Source: an uncultured Erysipelotrichaceae bacterium (GTDB lineage Bacteria; Bacillota_I; Bacilli_A; Erysipelotrichales; Erysipelotrichaceae). Taken from it: a DNA stretch of 64,000 nucleotides. Under the pieces are notes generated by a model that made no database searches, was not told the DNA's origin, and worked only from the letters and a program-made list of their open reading frames with translations. Both the position numbers and the translations under genes were made by a program. The stretch is from assembly GCA_902761625.1 (NCBI GenBank), contig CACWLH010000021.1, forward strand, positions 1-64,000, read 5' to 3'. This document shows, piece by piece, positions 24,504 through 33,626 of this stretch (positions are counted from its first letter, which is position 1; each line of letters starts with the position of its first letter).

Positions 24504-25862
24504 ATGTTCAATTTATTCAGAAAAAAACAGAAACCAGACCCGCAGCTGACAGAATTTGAGAAACTGTGCAAAGAACATTATCGACAGGTCTCACAATATT
24601 TCATTTTTTATGATTTCAGAGCGGAATTTGAAGATGATTCGGTGGATGAAGTCCTGGACTCGACTTACCATTGCTGGCTGATTCCGAAAGAGAACGTGAA
24701 TATTCTGGACGGACTTCATGAACTGGCTGATTACCAGACATATCTGAGCACAAATTCAAAAGGGCTGCCTTATCCGGAGCACATAAGGGATTCTCTGCTC
24801 ATCATGAATCCCGGAATGATCAATGCGATGACATCATCTGAAAAAGAAAATGTGTTCAGTTATGCGCGGGAAAAGAATATTCCGATTCTTGAAAAACTTA
24901 CGAAAAGCATTTATGTCGATGATCTCAGCAATGATACATATTATCTTTCCATGTCAAATTGTCCTGCCGGTGCGGATGACGCTGCGACATATGGTGACCT
25001 CCGTCTGAAAATTGTGCCGTATGAAGAAGATAAAAAACAGAAAGAAGCGGACACTCAGAGCACTGTCACAAAGGAAATAAATCAGAGATCCATAAAAGAA
25101 CTGCTCAGCGGAACGCTTGTCGCAAAGTATAAGAAATACAACGCAGAAGAAGCTAAAACCGAATATGTGTTAAGACTGCAAAGCATCGGATTTACCGCTC
25201 AGCAGGCAATCAGCATGTTCGTTTTTGAGAATTTGATTCTCAAATCAAAGGACATGCTTGCTGAAGATGATTACATCAGTCAGCCGGCCATTGCGCCGGA
25301 AGGACCTGTGCTTGAACATGAAGACCAATGGTATGTTGATCATCAGATGTTCACGGTCAGTGAGATCGTCAAGCTCTGGGATGAGGCTGAATATCTCTGG
25401 AAATCATACGGCGGAAAGATTGAAGATGAAGAACGGAAAAAACGGATTCATGCGCTGACAAGATATGGCGGAGGAAAGCTGTTTCTTGAATATCTGAAAA
25501 TGGTATCTGAAAAGACCGGCATCAATTATGAACTGATTAAAAAGTATTCCATGGCAGAGCAGGATCTTCTGTATAAGTACCGCTGGAAATATCCGGATAT
25601 TCCGTATCCTTATGATTTTGAAACAAATCCAGCCGAACCGGCCACATGCTATATCACGATCAATTCAATCGGAAACGATAAGGTCAGAGTGGTAAAAGTG
25701 ATCCGCACTGTTACCGGTGCTTCGCTGAGCGATGCAAAGAAGATGGCAGAAAATCTTCCATGCAGACTGAATCAGCCGGTTACGAAAACAGCTGCGGAAA
25801 AGTATTGGAAAGAGCTTGAATCATCCGGCGCGAAACTGCTGATCACTGAAGAATCAGAATGA
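24504..25862 (+). CDS. unknown protein with C-terminal L7/L12-like domain
   Basis: Residues about 1-170 are an unrecognised alpha/beta domain. Residues about 190-365 match the cytosolic domain of the membrane protein at 21628 (RLQSIGFT, WDEAEYLW, RYGGGK). The last 60 residues read VRVVKVIRTVTGASLSDAKK and continue to LESSGAKLLI. This matches the C-terminal domain of ribosomal protein L7/L12, the part that binds translation GTPases. Such a domain outside the ribosome is unusual. AGGAGG precedes the ATG. Confidence 0.7.
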   Translation: MFNLFRKKQKPDPQLTEFEKLCKEHYRQVSQYFIFYDFRAEFEDDSVDEVLDSTYHCWLIPKENVNILDGLHELADYQTYLSTNSKGLPYPEHIRDSLLIMNPGMINAMTSSEKENVFSYAREKNIPILEKLTKSIYVDDLSNDTYYLSMSNCPAGADDAATYGDLRLKIVPYEEDKKQKEADTQSTVTKEINQRSIKELLSGTLVAKYKKYNAEEAKTEYVLRLQSIGFTAQQAISMFVFENLILKSKDMLAEDDYISQPAIAPEGPVLEHEDQWYVDHQMFTVSEIVKLWDEAEYLWKSYGGKIEDEERKKRIHALTRYGGGKLFLEYLKMVSEKTGINYELIKKYSMAEQDLLYKYRWKYPDIPYPYDFETNPAEPATCYITINSIGNDKVRVVKVIRTVTGASLSDAKKMAENLPCRLNQPVTKTAAEKYWKELESSGAKLLITEESE

Positions 25863-25961
25863 TTTCGATAATACAGATGTTTCAATGAACTGATTATTCA
25901 ATGTATATCCGCGCCTGCTGACAGTACGGAAACGGGCTGCAGATCATATGAGAGGAACCAT

Positions 25962-26561
25962 ATGCGACATAAAGCAACGATGAGCCGTCATAACAGCTGG
26001 GACAGAAGTGAACCATATGCTTTGCAGATCGGGGATTTTTCTGAAAACATGTATATCGGCGTGAGCTACAGAAAAGAAAACGAAGGATTTAACGAAAGAC
26101 CGCCGGCGGTTGTGAAAGTGAAATTCGTGAAACCCGGTCAGAAAAAGCTGCTTGACAGTGTTATGCATCATGAAGTCGGCGTGGTGACACAGGATGGACA
26201 TCGTTTCACAATTCATTGCAGGCAATGGACTGAAAACAACAATTATGATGTCAATCACTTCATCTCAAAAGCGACGGTCTGGGAGTGGAAACTTTCAGAG
26301 AAATTCAATAATTGGCTGAACAAAGAGTATGATTATCAGGTCAGTCACAAACTTGAAATTTACCTTTACGATACAGCTCTGGAAGTGCAGGAAGCACTTA
26401 AGGCGGCTTCAGATTATCTCGAACAGCTTCATCAGCAGAGAATCAGGAATGAGATTGAGAAAAAAATAAATCAGGAAGAAGCGGTGCGCAGACAGGCTGA
26501 ACAGGAGCGCAAAGAAGAACAGGCCCGCAAGGTCATCGACAAGATGTTTGGCGCTGACTGA
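25962..26561 (+). CDS. unknown 199-aa protein with charged C-terminal helix
   Basis: The N-terminal 130 residues look like a beta-rich domain (YALQIGDFSENMYIGVSYRK, VVTQDGHRFTIHCRQW). The C-terminal 60 residues are an Arg/Glu/Gln-rich helix (EKKINQEEAVRRQAEQERK) ending in DKMFGAD, likely a coiled coil. No family recognised. GAGAGGAACCAT precedes the start at 25962. It lies in a run of genes reading toward the kinase. Confidence 0.6.
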   Translation: MRHKATMSRHNSWDRSEPYALQIGDFSENMYIGVSYRKENEGFNERPPAVVKVKFVKPGQKKLLDSVMHHEVGVVTQDGHRFTIHCRQWTENNNYDVNHFISKATVWEWKLSEKFNNWLNKEYDYQVSHKLEIYLYDTALEVQEALKAASDYLEQLHQQRIRNEIEKKINQEEAVRRQAEQERKEEQARKVIDKMFGAD

Positions 26562-26682
26562 TTCAGCACTGAACAGGAAGTGTATGATGTCATATTGAAT
26601 TGCTGCAAGATCGTGAATGCGGCTGCAGGTTGGTCAAGGCATAGTCCGCCGACTGTTTTCGGATGGGATATCGGAGAAATAT

Positions 26683-27633
26683 ATGGAACTCAACACAGCA
26701 TTAAGAGAAACAATCAGAAAAAACGGAAAATCGGTTCTCGCGGATGCGAATATGCTCAAAGCCCATCTCGCAGATCTTGCGCCGGATCAGTCCAGAACGA
26801 TTTCGGTTCTTTGCCAGGCAAGCGCCGCTCATATCTTTGACAGACTTGCTGTCTGCGAAGAAAGCGAAACAGAATCAGAATTGCGGATGGCATTGCTTTA
26901 GATGTATGAAACCTATGCGCCTGCAATTGTCGATCAGATCAAGGCGGTTCTTTGTGATGTGATGAATGTTGACCTGCATGAATCTGAAACAAAACCGTCA
27001 GTTCCGAAGACGAAGGAACCGGCAGCTGTGCGGACAGATCCGCATGTATCTGCATCATCTGAGACAAAGAAATCAGGCGGTCACATTTCAAAGTCGGAAA
27101 CAACATTCACGGATACAGCTGTACAGAAAACAGACAGTAACGCGGATGTTTCAACCGGCAATTATTCCGCGGCCGGTTTGTTAATCGGTGTACTTGTCGC
27201 AACGGTCGTTTACGGAATTATTGACGGCACTTTCTTCAATGAACATTTTACCTATTACCTGTTCAGAATTCTGGAACTGTTGCTGATCATCATGATTTTT
27301 TCAAAGAAAGACAAACTGACCGCATGGATTTATCTGGTCATGATGGTGCTCAATATGCTCATCATCGGAATCGGCGGAGTGTCGATTCTTGGCATCATTT
27401 TCAATCTGCTTTCGGTTCTTGGCGGTGTATTTCTGGTTATGCTGGCATATGGAAAAACAGACAGGCATCATCTGCCTGCGGCGATTCAGCTGACCGCAGC
27501 TGTTCTGCATGCTGCAAGTTTGCTGGTTTCCGGTCTGCCGTTCACTCTTGTTTTCGAAATCTGTTTCTACGAGTTTATTTATGCGTGGTTTCTGCATTTG
27601 TATTCCGGATATCTGCATGCGGTTTATTGTTAA
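26683..27633 (+). pseudogene. membrane protein gene with an in-frame TAG
   Basis: From the ATG at 26683 (after CGGAGAAAT) the frame encodes 72 residues, stops at TAG (26899-26901), and continues in the same frame from the ATG at 26902 to 27633. The first part has VLADANMLKAHLADLAP, matching the C-terminus of the FHA protein at 30647 (VLNDADTLKSYLVDLAP). The second part has a linker and about five membrane spans. Together they make a plausible single protein of about 316 aa split by a nonsense codon. Coupled translation through TAGATG is an alternative. Confidence 0.6.
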
Positions 27634-27701
27634 GCAGAATGTTATTTCAACATCTTAAGAAACGCTTCATAAGCATCACTTCGGCAAGCGGAAAAATCAT
27701 G

Positions 27702-27733
27702 GAGGACACTGACATCGATGTGTCTTCTTTTTT
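27702..27733 (+). terminator. rho-independent terminator
   Basis: GAGGACAC (27702-27709) pairs with GTGTCTTC (27720-27727, one G-U), followed by six T. The rest of 27634-27890 holds nothing else recognisable. Confidence 0.8.
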
Positions 27734-27890
27734 AACAACGGAAAGATCATGCATTAAACGGATATTCTCCCTTTGAAAACAGGAAAGCCATCACCTTGTT
27801 CAAAAGAATCTCGCCCTTTTGGCATTGCAACAGTAAAATAAAGGCATGGGATTTTCGCATCCGGACATTCCGCACACGTAAGGAGACAAC

Positions 27891-30626
27891 ATGAAAGAAA
27901 TATGGCCGGGATATGAGACTGTCAGACTGATTGGCAAAGGCACATATGGGGCAGTCTATGAAATCAAGAAAACCGACGCGGGCGGTGAATACTTTTCGGC
28001 TGTCAAAAAGATATCCATACCCGCTTCCGAAGAAGAATATACCGCCATGCTTGACGGCGGATATGAGGAAGAGGAGATCAGATCATATTTTGAGAGCCGT
28101 CTGCAGACGATTATTGAAGAATTCAGGATCATGGAACGATTCAAAGGCAATTCCAATATCGTTTCTTATGAAGATCATATGGTCATTGAACATAAGAACA
28201 GTATCGGCTGGGACATCCTGATCCGGATGGAACTGCTTCAGAATCTGCCCTCAATGATCAGAGAAAAAGGTGCGCTGACACCTGCACAGGTAATCAGACT
28301 CGGAAAAGATATCTGTGATGCATTGATCCTGATTCACAGTGAAAAGATCGTGCACAGAGACATCAAACCGCAGAATATTTTTGTCAACCGCTTCGGCGCA
28401 TTCAAGCTGGGTGATTTCGGTATTGCCAAAACATTGAGCAGCGCTTCAAAGGCAACCATGGCGGGAACGCCTGACTATATTGCACCGGAGGTCTATCACG
28501 AACATGCATATGGTGTTCAGGCTGACCAGTATTCTCTTGGCCTGGTATTGTATTGGGCGCTCAACGGAAGAAAGCTGCCGTTTTATCCGGTCAGACAGAA
28601 GCTGAGTGCGCAGCTGATTGAGGAAGCCATGGCAAAGCGGATGAGCGGTGAAATGATTCCGGCACCTCTTCATGGCAGTGAGGCCCTGGCAAAAGTGATT
28701 CTGAAAGCCTGTGCCTTTGATCCGAAAGACAGATATGCGGATATCAGAGCGTTTCAGGAGGCTTTGATACAATGCGAAAAGTCTGAAAACAATAACGGTG
28801 ATATCAGTGTGTCCGAAGATGATAATGCGGAAGAAGAGGAAGACTTTGAAAGCGGAAAGACCATCGGCCATTTCCCTGAAATCAAACCGGCTGTAAAAAC
28901 AGCAGTTTCTTCTGAATCCGGCGGTGATGTTCAGAACGGCAGTGCCATTGATGATGATCCGCTCATCGGAATACTGGAAAAACATCTGCCTTCCCTGGCT
29001 TTGAGCACTTCCAATTATCAGCTGGAATATGCATTGAAGCCATCCCCCAAAGACCGGATTGTCAAAACTGCGGAAAAAATCACGGGAATTCCGGATACGC
29101 ATGTGATTCTTGGCATTCTCAGCGCATATGATAAAAGGCATTCATTGAAACATACATTTGTATTCACGGACCGGAGTGTTTATATCAGTTCTGATCCGAA
29201 AGCATATCAGATCATGAAAATCAAATCAGTGCCTTATGCACAGATCGAAAGTGTCACTTTCTATGGCAGTGCGCACAAACGTCTGCGGATCAGAAGACAC
29301 AACATTGAAAAGCCGGTGATTCTTTATCTGAATGAATCCGCCTCTTCAATGGATACGGATATGACCGTCTGTGATCCCGCGGCTTTGAAAAAGATGCTTG
29401 AACTGCTGATATCGGCAGTTCAGCGAAAACCGGCCGTGAATCAAAATGAAAATAAAAAGCTTGATAAACAAACAGGCAAAAAAGATGAGACGATTGATGT
29501 GATTCCGTTTGATGCGTTCAATGAAGTCATAAAATTATGCGAAGACGCGATCGATGCGGAACGTAAACTTCGCTATGATGATGCGGACCGCTTCAACGGC
29601 AGAGCACGCACCTATGCGGAACCCTGGCAAATGTATGCGATCGGCTGCGCATATGGACTTGGAGCAGTGCTCAATGTGAAAAACGGCAATACCAAATCCA
29701 TACCGTCATTCAGTGCAGATTACAGAACTGTTTATCTTCAGTCCGCCGTTGCAAAGGCAAAAAAAATCACGTTCCCCAAAAATGTGAAAAGGGCAATTGA
29801 ATGGCTTGAAGCAGCCGGAAAATTCATACGGGATGCACGTGCATATCTGATATGCGCATTGCTCTGTGAATTTGAAGAACCGGTCCGTGATTTCAGGAAA
29901 GCAAGACAGTTTGTAAACAAAGCGGCCAAAGCTGATTCTCAATATACGGCTCATCGCTATTTCTATCAGAATATGATCAGCCGCCTTGAGCAGAAAGCAA
30001 GCGGAAGCGGAATTGAGATTGCAAGACTGCTTGCCGGGTACAGATCCTGTATGCAGCTGTTTTCAGCAGAGCGCAGCCTTGATGTTACTTCATTGACGGA
30101 CAGTGATTTCCATGCCCGTGATATATACATCGGTTCCTTTCTGAATGAAGGTCTGAACAAAGCGATGACCCTGCGCAGAAAGAATCAGGGAAAACTGATT
30201 GCGGAACAGATCGAAGACCGGCTGAAAAACGAAAAGGTATTGTGTGTTTATCACACATCCAAAAATACGATTTCCTGGATCTTTACAGACCGGACACTCT
30301 ATCTGTATCCCTTCATGTGGCAGCGCAAAAGCAGAAATCCGTCAAAAAACAACGTCATTGAAAGGTGGGGAAACGAGGTTGCCTGTCTGTGGATTGATCT
30401 TGGCGTGATTGATCAGGTGAAAAGAGACAGGAAAACCATGATGATCACATTCAATGTGGATCAGAATGAATTCAAGAATTTCAGTTACTTCAGGAGCGCG
30501 TTCTCCGATCCGGCAAAAGTATGCGATATGATGAATCAGATCATAGGCATATGCATGGCCGCACCCGTTACGCAGGATACGCTTCAGAGCGCATTGAACC
30601 AGATGAGCACATACGGAATAATCTGA
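27891..30626 (+). CDS. large Ser/Thr protein kinase with PH-like and helical repeat regions
   Basis: The 911-aa protein starts with a complete Hanks-type kinase domain (residues about 4-290): IGKGTYGAVYE, the lysine in SAVKKI, VHRDIKPQN, LGDFGIAKT and YIAPEVY. An acidic linker follows. A beta-rich domain (about 370-505) contains HTFVFTDRSVYISSD, and a helical repeat region (about 540-700) comes next. A second beta-rich domain (about 775-890) contains ISWIFTDRTLYLYPF. The two beta domains resemble bacterial PH domains. No membrane span is seen, unlike PknB-type kinases. AAGGAG precedes the ATG, and the FHA gene follows 20 bp downstream. Confidence 0.9.
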   Translation: MKEIWPGYETVRLIGKGTYGAVYEIKKTDAGGEYFSAVKKISIPASEEEYTAMLDGGYEEEEIRSYFESRLQTIIEEFRIMERFKGNSNIVSYEDHMVIEHKNSIGWDILIRMELLQNLPSMIREKGALTPAQVIRLGKDICDALILIHSEKIVHRDIKPQNIFVNRFGAFKLGDFGIAKTLSSASKATMAGTPDYIAPEVYHEHAYGVQADQYSLGLVLYWALNGRKLPFYPVRQKLSAQLIEEAMAKRMSGEMIPAPLHGSEALAKVILKACAFDPKDRYADIRAFQEALIQCEKSENNNGDISVSEDDNAEEEEDFESGKTIGHFPEIKPAVKTAVSSESGGDVQNGSAIDDDPLIGILEKHLPSLALSTSNYQLEYALKPSPKDRIVKTAEKITGIPDTHVILGILSAYDKRHSLKHTFVFTDRSVYISSDPKAYQIMKIKSVPYAQIESVTFYGSAHKRLRIRRHNIEKPVILYLNESASSMDTDMTVCDPAALKKMLELLISAVQRKPAVNQNENKKLDKQTGKKDETIDVIPFDAFNEVIKLCEDAIDAERKLRYDDADRFNGRARTYAEPWQMYAIGCAYGLGAVLNVKNGNTKSIPSFSADYRTVYLQSAVAKAKKITFPKNVKRAIEWLEAAGKFIRDARAYLICALLCEFEEPVRDFRKARQFVNKAAKADSQYTAHRYFYQNMISRLEQKASGSGIEIARLLAGYRSCMQLFSAERSLDVTSLTDSDFHARDIYIGSFLNEGLNKAMTLRRKNQGKLIAEQIEDRLKNEKVLCVYHTSKNTISWIFTDRTLYLYPFMWQRKSRNPSKNNVIERWGNEVACLWIDLGVIDQVKRDRKTMMITFNVDQNEFKNFSYFRSAFSDPAKVCDMMNQIIGICMAAPVTQDTLQSALNQMSTYGII

Positions 30627-30646
30627 GCAGAAAGGAAGAATGAGAC

Positions 30647-31489
30647 ATGAAAGCAATACTTCGGATTTTCAATCTGCATCAGATGAAAGATTATGATCTG
30701 GAAAAACAGACCGGACCGTTTGAAGCGGCTTCCGTCCGCTTGATGCCTAAAGATGGCGGATGGTGTTTTGAAAGCGATCATGAGCTGATCAGGGATGACG
30801 GTGACCAAAGCAGCCATGGCGCGTTGCAGATCAATGACATCCGTCTGATTGATGCGAAAAAGAAGCTGACAATGCTTGTGCTGAAAAAAAGAAATGCCAA
30901 TCCGCTTCTGCTCAAAGAAAGAATTTATCAGGTGGGAAGAACAAAGAAAAATGTTCTGTCACTTCAGGACCGCAGCATCTCCGCATCGCATTGCGCCTTC
31001 TGCAAAGCGGACAATGAACATATCTATGTCCGTGATCTGAACAGCACCAACGGGACCTTTGTTAACCACAGACGCATCAAAGCAGATCAATCCGTTCTTT
31101 TAAAGGAAAGCGATATTGTCAATATCGGCAGTTATTCTCTCACCGTAATCAATCAGAATGATTCGCTCTTTCTGCAATTGAATGAGAACGATCAGAACGT
31201 GGTCTTCCATCCGGAAAACACCGGTCATGATGAAGAGATTTCCCGGAAATATTTCGCCGATATTCCGCATAACATTCTGAAATACAATGCCGGAAAACAG
31301 ATGTCTCTGGATGAGGCGATGAAGATCGTGATCGGGATGAAGGGAAAGGACGTATTGAATGATGCGGACACATTGAAATCATATCTTGTCGATCTTGCAC
31401 CGTTTGAAAAGAAGGATATTGATCTTGTGATCAGCACATCCAGGCTTCATTATTTTGATGATATCGCAAACCGGTTGTCGAACGGCTGA
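30647..31489 (+). CDS. FHA-domain phosphothreonine-binding protein
   Basis: The 280-aa protein has a central FHA domain (about residues 85-165): YQVGRTKKN, DRSISASHCAF and RDLNSTNGTFVN hold the pThr-binding Arg, Ser, His and Asn residues. The C-terminal 65 residues (LDEAMKIVIGMKGKDVLNDA then YLVDLAP) form a small helical domain also found at 26683. Next to the Ser/Thr kinase it is a likely reader of phosphorylated partners, possibly of the T7SS membrane protein at 46127. Confidence 0.9.
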   Translation: MKAILRIFNLHQMKDYDLEKQTGPFEAASVRLMPKDGGWCFESDHELIRDDGDQSSHGALQINDIRLIDAKKKLTMLVLKKRNANPLLLKERIYQVGRTKKNVLSLQDRSISASHCAFCKADNEHIYVRDLNSTNGTFVNHRRIKADQSVLLKESDIVNIGSYSLTVINQNDSLFLQLNENDQNVVFHPENTGHDEEISRKYFADIPHNILKYNAGKQMSLDEAMKIVIGMKGKDVLNDADTLKSYLVDLAPFEKKDIDLVISTSRLHYFDDIANRLSNG

Positions 31490-31576
31490 ACGGCATGCTG
31501 GAAAATGCTTTCGGCATCAGCCCTCAGGATACTGGAAAGAAGAAATGATCCGCTATTAGGGGAAAGGAATGAAAAG

Positions 31577-31780
31577 ATGGAAGTGATTATCGGCCTCGCC
31601 GTCATCGTTTTCTGGGGATGGGTGATCATAAAGCTCTATCACGCGGAAATGAGAATGATCGAGCGTTATAAAGCAAGAAAAGCGGCAGGCACAACCGCTC
31701 AGAATACAACAAAGAAAAAAACGGTCCGTAAGAAGAAAAACACCCCGGATTCAGACGCCAGCGGTGCGGGCAGAGACTGA
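31577..31780 (+). CDS. small single-span membrane protein
   Basis: The 67-aa product has one N-terminal membrane segment (VIIGLAVIVFWGWVIIKLY) and a very basic tail (KKKTVRKKKN). The ATG at 31577 was chosen because the membrane segment starts there and GAAAGGAATG lies upstream. Function unknown; position suggests it belongs with the kinase/FHA pair. Confidence 0.6.
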   Translation: MEVIIGLAVIVFWGWVIIKLYHAEMRMIERYKARKAAGTTAQNTTKKKTVRKKKNTPDSDASGAGRD

Positions 31781-31803
31781 GTCCGCTGTCAATACCAGTA
31801 TTC

Positions 31804-31839
31804 AGACACATGTACAGATGAAAGCACATGTGTCTTTTC
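31804..31839 (+). terminator. rho-independent terminator
   Basis: AGACACATGT (31804-31813) pairs with ACATGTGTCT (31826-31835), followed by TTTTC. Confidence 0.8.
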
Positions 31840-31911
31840 TGTATGACGAAGAACACTCAAAAAAAGGCATGGCAAAGATCTTTTTATCATTTGTATAAGG
31901 AGATCATACAG

Positions 31912-32988
31912 ATGAAAAGGGTTGAGAAAATCTGCTGGCTGTGTGTGATTGCCGTGCTGATCGGTCTGCATATTTCAAATTATGTGGAAATCCAGCACGA
32001 AATATATCAGACAGATTCCATGCAGAGTGCAGAATATGAAACCGCAGCAAATACCAAAGAGACATATCTGGAACAGCTGAATGAGGCTTCAATCCTTACG
32101 GAAGAGACAGAAAGTGTACCGGTCGAATCTGAACCGGCGGATATGCAGGAAGAAACGGAAACCGGAAGTGAAACGGCTGAAACCGTTGAAGAGCTTCCGG
32201 AAAGCATTCCGGCAATCACCTATCCGGCTTATTACGGAGGATGCGGAACGGTCAAATCCATCCGCGGGAAAACCGTGGTTGTAACTGTCTTTGCATCAGA
32301 TCAATATTGCGCATGGGACTGGGATAAAAAAAGCGATCTGGATACCTATTCCAATATGTACCGAAGTATTCTGGAAGCTGAACAATGGCTGGAAGCGGAA
32401 GCGTCGTACTGGGGTGCGTACACCGATCTGATCGTTGACTGGATGTCATACAACGAACTTTATTATGAAGCATATTTTGATCAGGATATGCTGGGTGATG
32501 GAATCAGCACCTTCGCACCGATGGCTGATTACGTGAAAGCTCATATTGATGCGGAAGGTCTGATGGAACAATTTGACGCTGACAATATCACCTTCATCTT
32601 CTGTTTCAACGGCAAGCATACAGACAAAACATGGGCATATGCCTATCCGTTATTCGGAAAGATGCCTGAATCGGACTGTTATTATGAAACAATTCTTCTG
32701 AATTGCGGTCATCCTTCCTATATATTGAAAGCAGCGACGATCGCCCATGAACTGCTGCATACATTCGGACTTCCCGATATGTATTATGCAAATGAAAGAA
32801 TCAATGAGGATTATGTCAATCATCTGCGCGAGATCGAATCAGATGAAATCATGTACGATCATTCGAGATGGGATTGGTGGGGCACACAGCCGCACTTCAC
32901 ACAGCTTGACGCATACTATCTCGGATTGTGCGATGACGCCGATGACCTGCATACATATCAGCTTGATCCGGATATTTACTGTGAGTAA
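31912..32988 (+). CDS. membrane-anchored extracellular metalloprotease
   Basis: The 358-aa protein has an uncleaved signal-anchor (ICWLCVIAVLIGLHI), an acidic Glu/Thr-rich stalk, and a zinc peptidase domain. The motif AHELLHTFGLPD (about residues 283-294) gives the HExxH zinc site with a following Gly and Asp as in metzincin-like or M6-like peptidases. Cysteines near residue 105 may form a disulfide. AAGGAG lies upstream of the ATG at 31912. It could process surface or secreted proteins, perhaps T7SS products, but no substrate can be named. Confidence 0.75.
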   Translation: MKRVEKICWLCVIAVLIGLHISNYVEIQHEIYQTDSMQSAEYETAANTKETYLEQLNEASILTEETESVPVESEPADMQEETETGSETAETVEELPESIPAITYPAYYGGCGTVKSIRGKTVVVTVFASDQYCAWDWDKKSDLDTYSNMYRSILEAEQWLEAEASYWGAYTDLIVDWMSYNELYYEAYFDQDMLGDGISTFAPMADYVKAHIDAEGLMEQFDADNITFIFCFNGKHTDKTWAYAYPLFGKMPESDCYYETILLNCGHPSYILKAATIAHELLHTFGLPDMYYANERINEDYVNHLREIESDEIMYDHSRWDWWGTQPHFTQLDAYYLGLCDDADDLHTYQLDPDIYCE

Positions 32989-33042
32989 GAACGATTCAAA
33001 GCTGCATTGTTACATATACAGGAATAATACTGATATACTCAA

Positions 33043-33104
33043 GTGAACCTCCCCGCCTAAGTGCGTTGCACTATAGACGAGGCTTCCAAGGCACCTGCGG
33101 TGCC
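33043..33104. repeat. IS200/IS605-type end, copy 3
   Basis: The first 21 nt equal those at 14291. The second arm has CACTATAGACGAGG (33069-33082) and then a GGCACC/GGTGCC hairpin (33090-33104). No transposase is adjacent. It abuts a decayed effector head, marking a past insertion at the left border of the T7SS region. Confidence 0.65.
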
Positions 33105-33116
33105 AAAGACTTCCGT

Positions 33117-33501
33117 CTGAATACTGATACGGTTAATATCAATAACGGTACTGTGACATCGTTTGCCGGATTCAGGGAAAGTCTGGAAAACTTTTTTAAA
33201 TACCAGTGATGATGTGATTGACAGTTTCAGGGGAATCCGGAACAGAACAGACAATCTCAACGGCAGATTCATTCCGGACGATCTGTACGCAGATGAACCT
33301 GAGTGTTTTGAGAAGTTTTCTGAATCATATGAGCTCAACAGAAAAGAAGGTGTGTTTGCGAAGGAGATGATCTGTGCCAGGCTGAATGATTCCGCAGCGC
33401 AGATCACGCAGAAGATGATTGTTGAAACTTTCGGAAATGATTATGGAAATGCGGATATCCTTGAGGAACAGCTGCACGGCTTCGGATTCACCATTGTGTG
33501 A
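33117..33501 (+). pseudogene. decayed LXG-like effector remnant with frameshift
   Basis: One frame reads VNINNGTVTSFAGFRESLEN then runs into a stop. The frame starting at 33163 reads NTSDDVIDSFRGI and TDNLNGRF. Joined at the T-run near 33191-33196 they follow the shared effector N-terminus (IEINNGG, DFQVDLDQFI, TSNDILSAF, LNGGV). The downstream 70 residues (ADEPECFEKFSESYELN, FGNDYGNADILEEQL) are not matched elsewhere. No start codon or ribosome site is left. It is read as a frameshifted, 5'-truncated relative of the effectors at 47655-55986. Confidence 0.5.
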
Positions 33502-33567
33502 GACCGTGCATGATCATACTGCCGAAATGGGTAGTAAGTGCGGAAATCTTCATCGTTTATGAGGATT

Positions 33568-33599
33568 TGAAAGCGCTTTTGAGCTGAGGATTGTATAAT
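33568..33599 (+). promoter_or_regulatory. promoter region of the T7SS-like locus with cre-like box
   Basis: TATAAT lies at 33594-33599, 28 bp before the first ATG of the locus. No well-spaced -35 is seen. TGAAAGCGCTTTTG (33568-33581) matches most of the CcpA cre consensus and would overlap the -35 area. Both calls are by eye. Confidence 0.35.
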
Positions 33600-33626
33600 A
33601 ATTTTATTAGAATTATCCGATTTTGA

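Noticed and set aside
24504..25862. Calling this gene ribosomal protein L7/L12
   Set aside because: Only the last about 60 residues resemble the L7/L12 C-terminal domain; the rest is unrelated and the protein is far longer.
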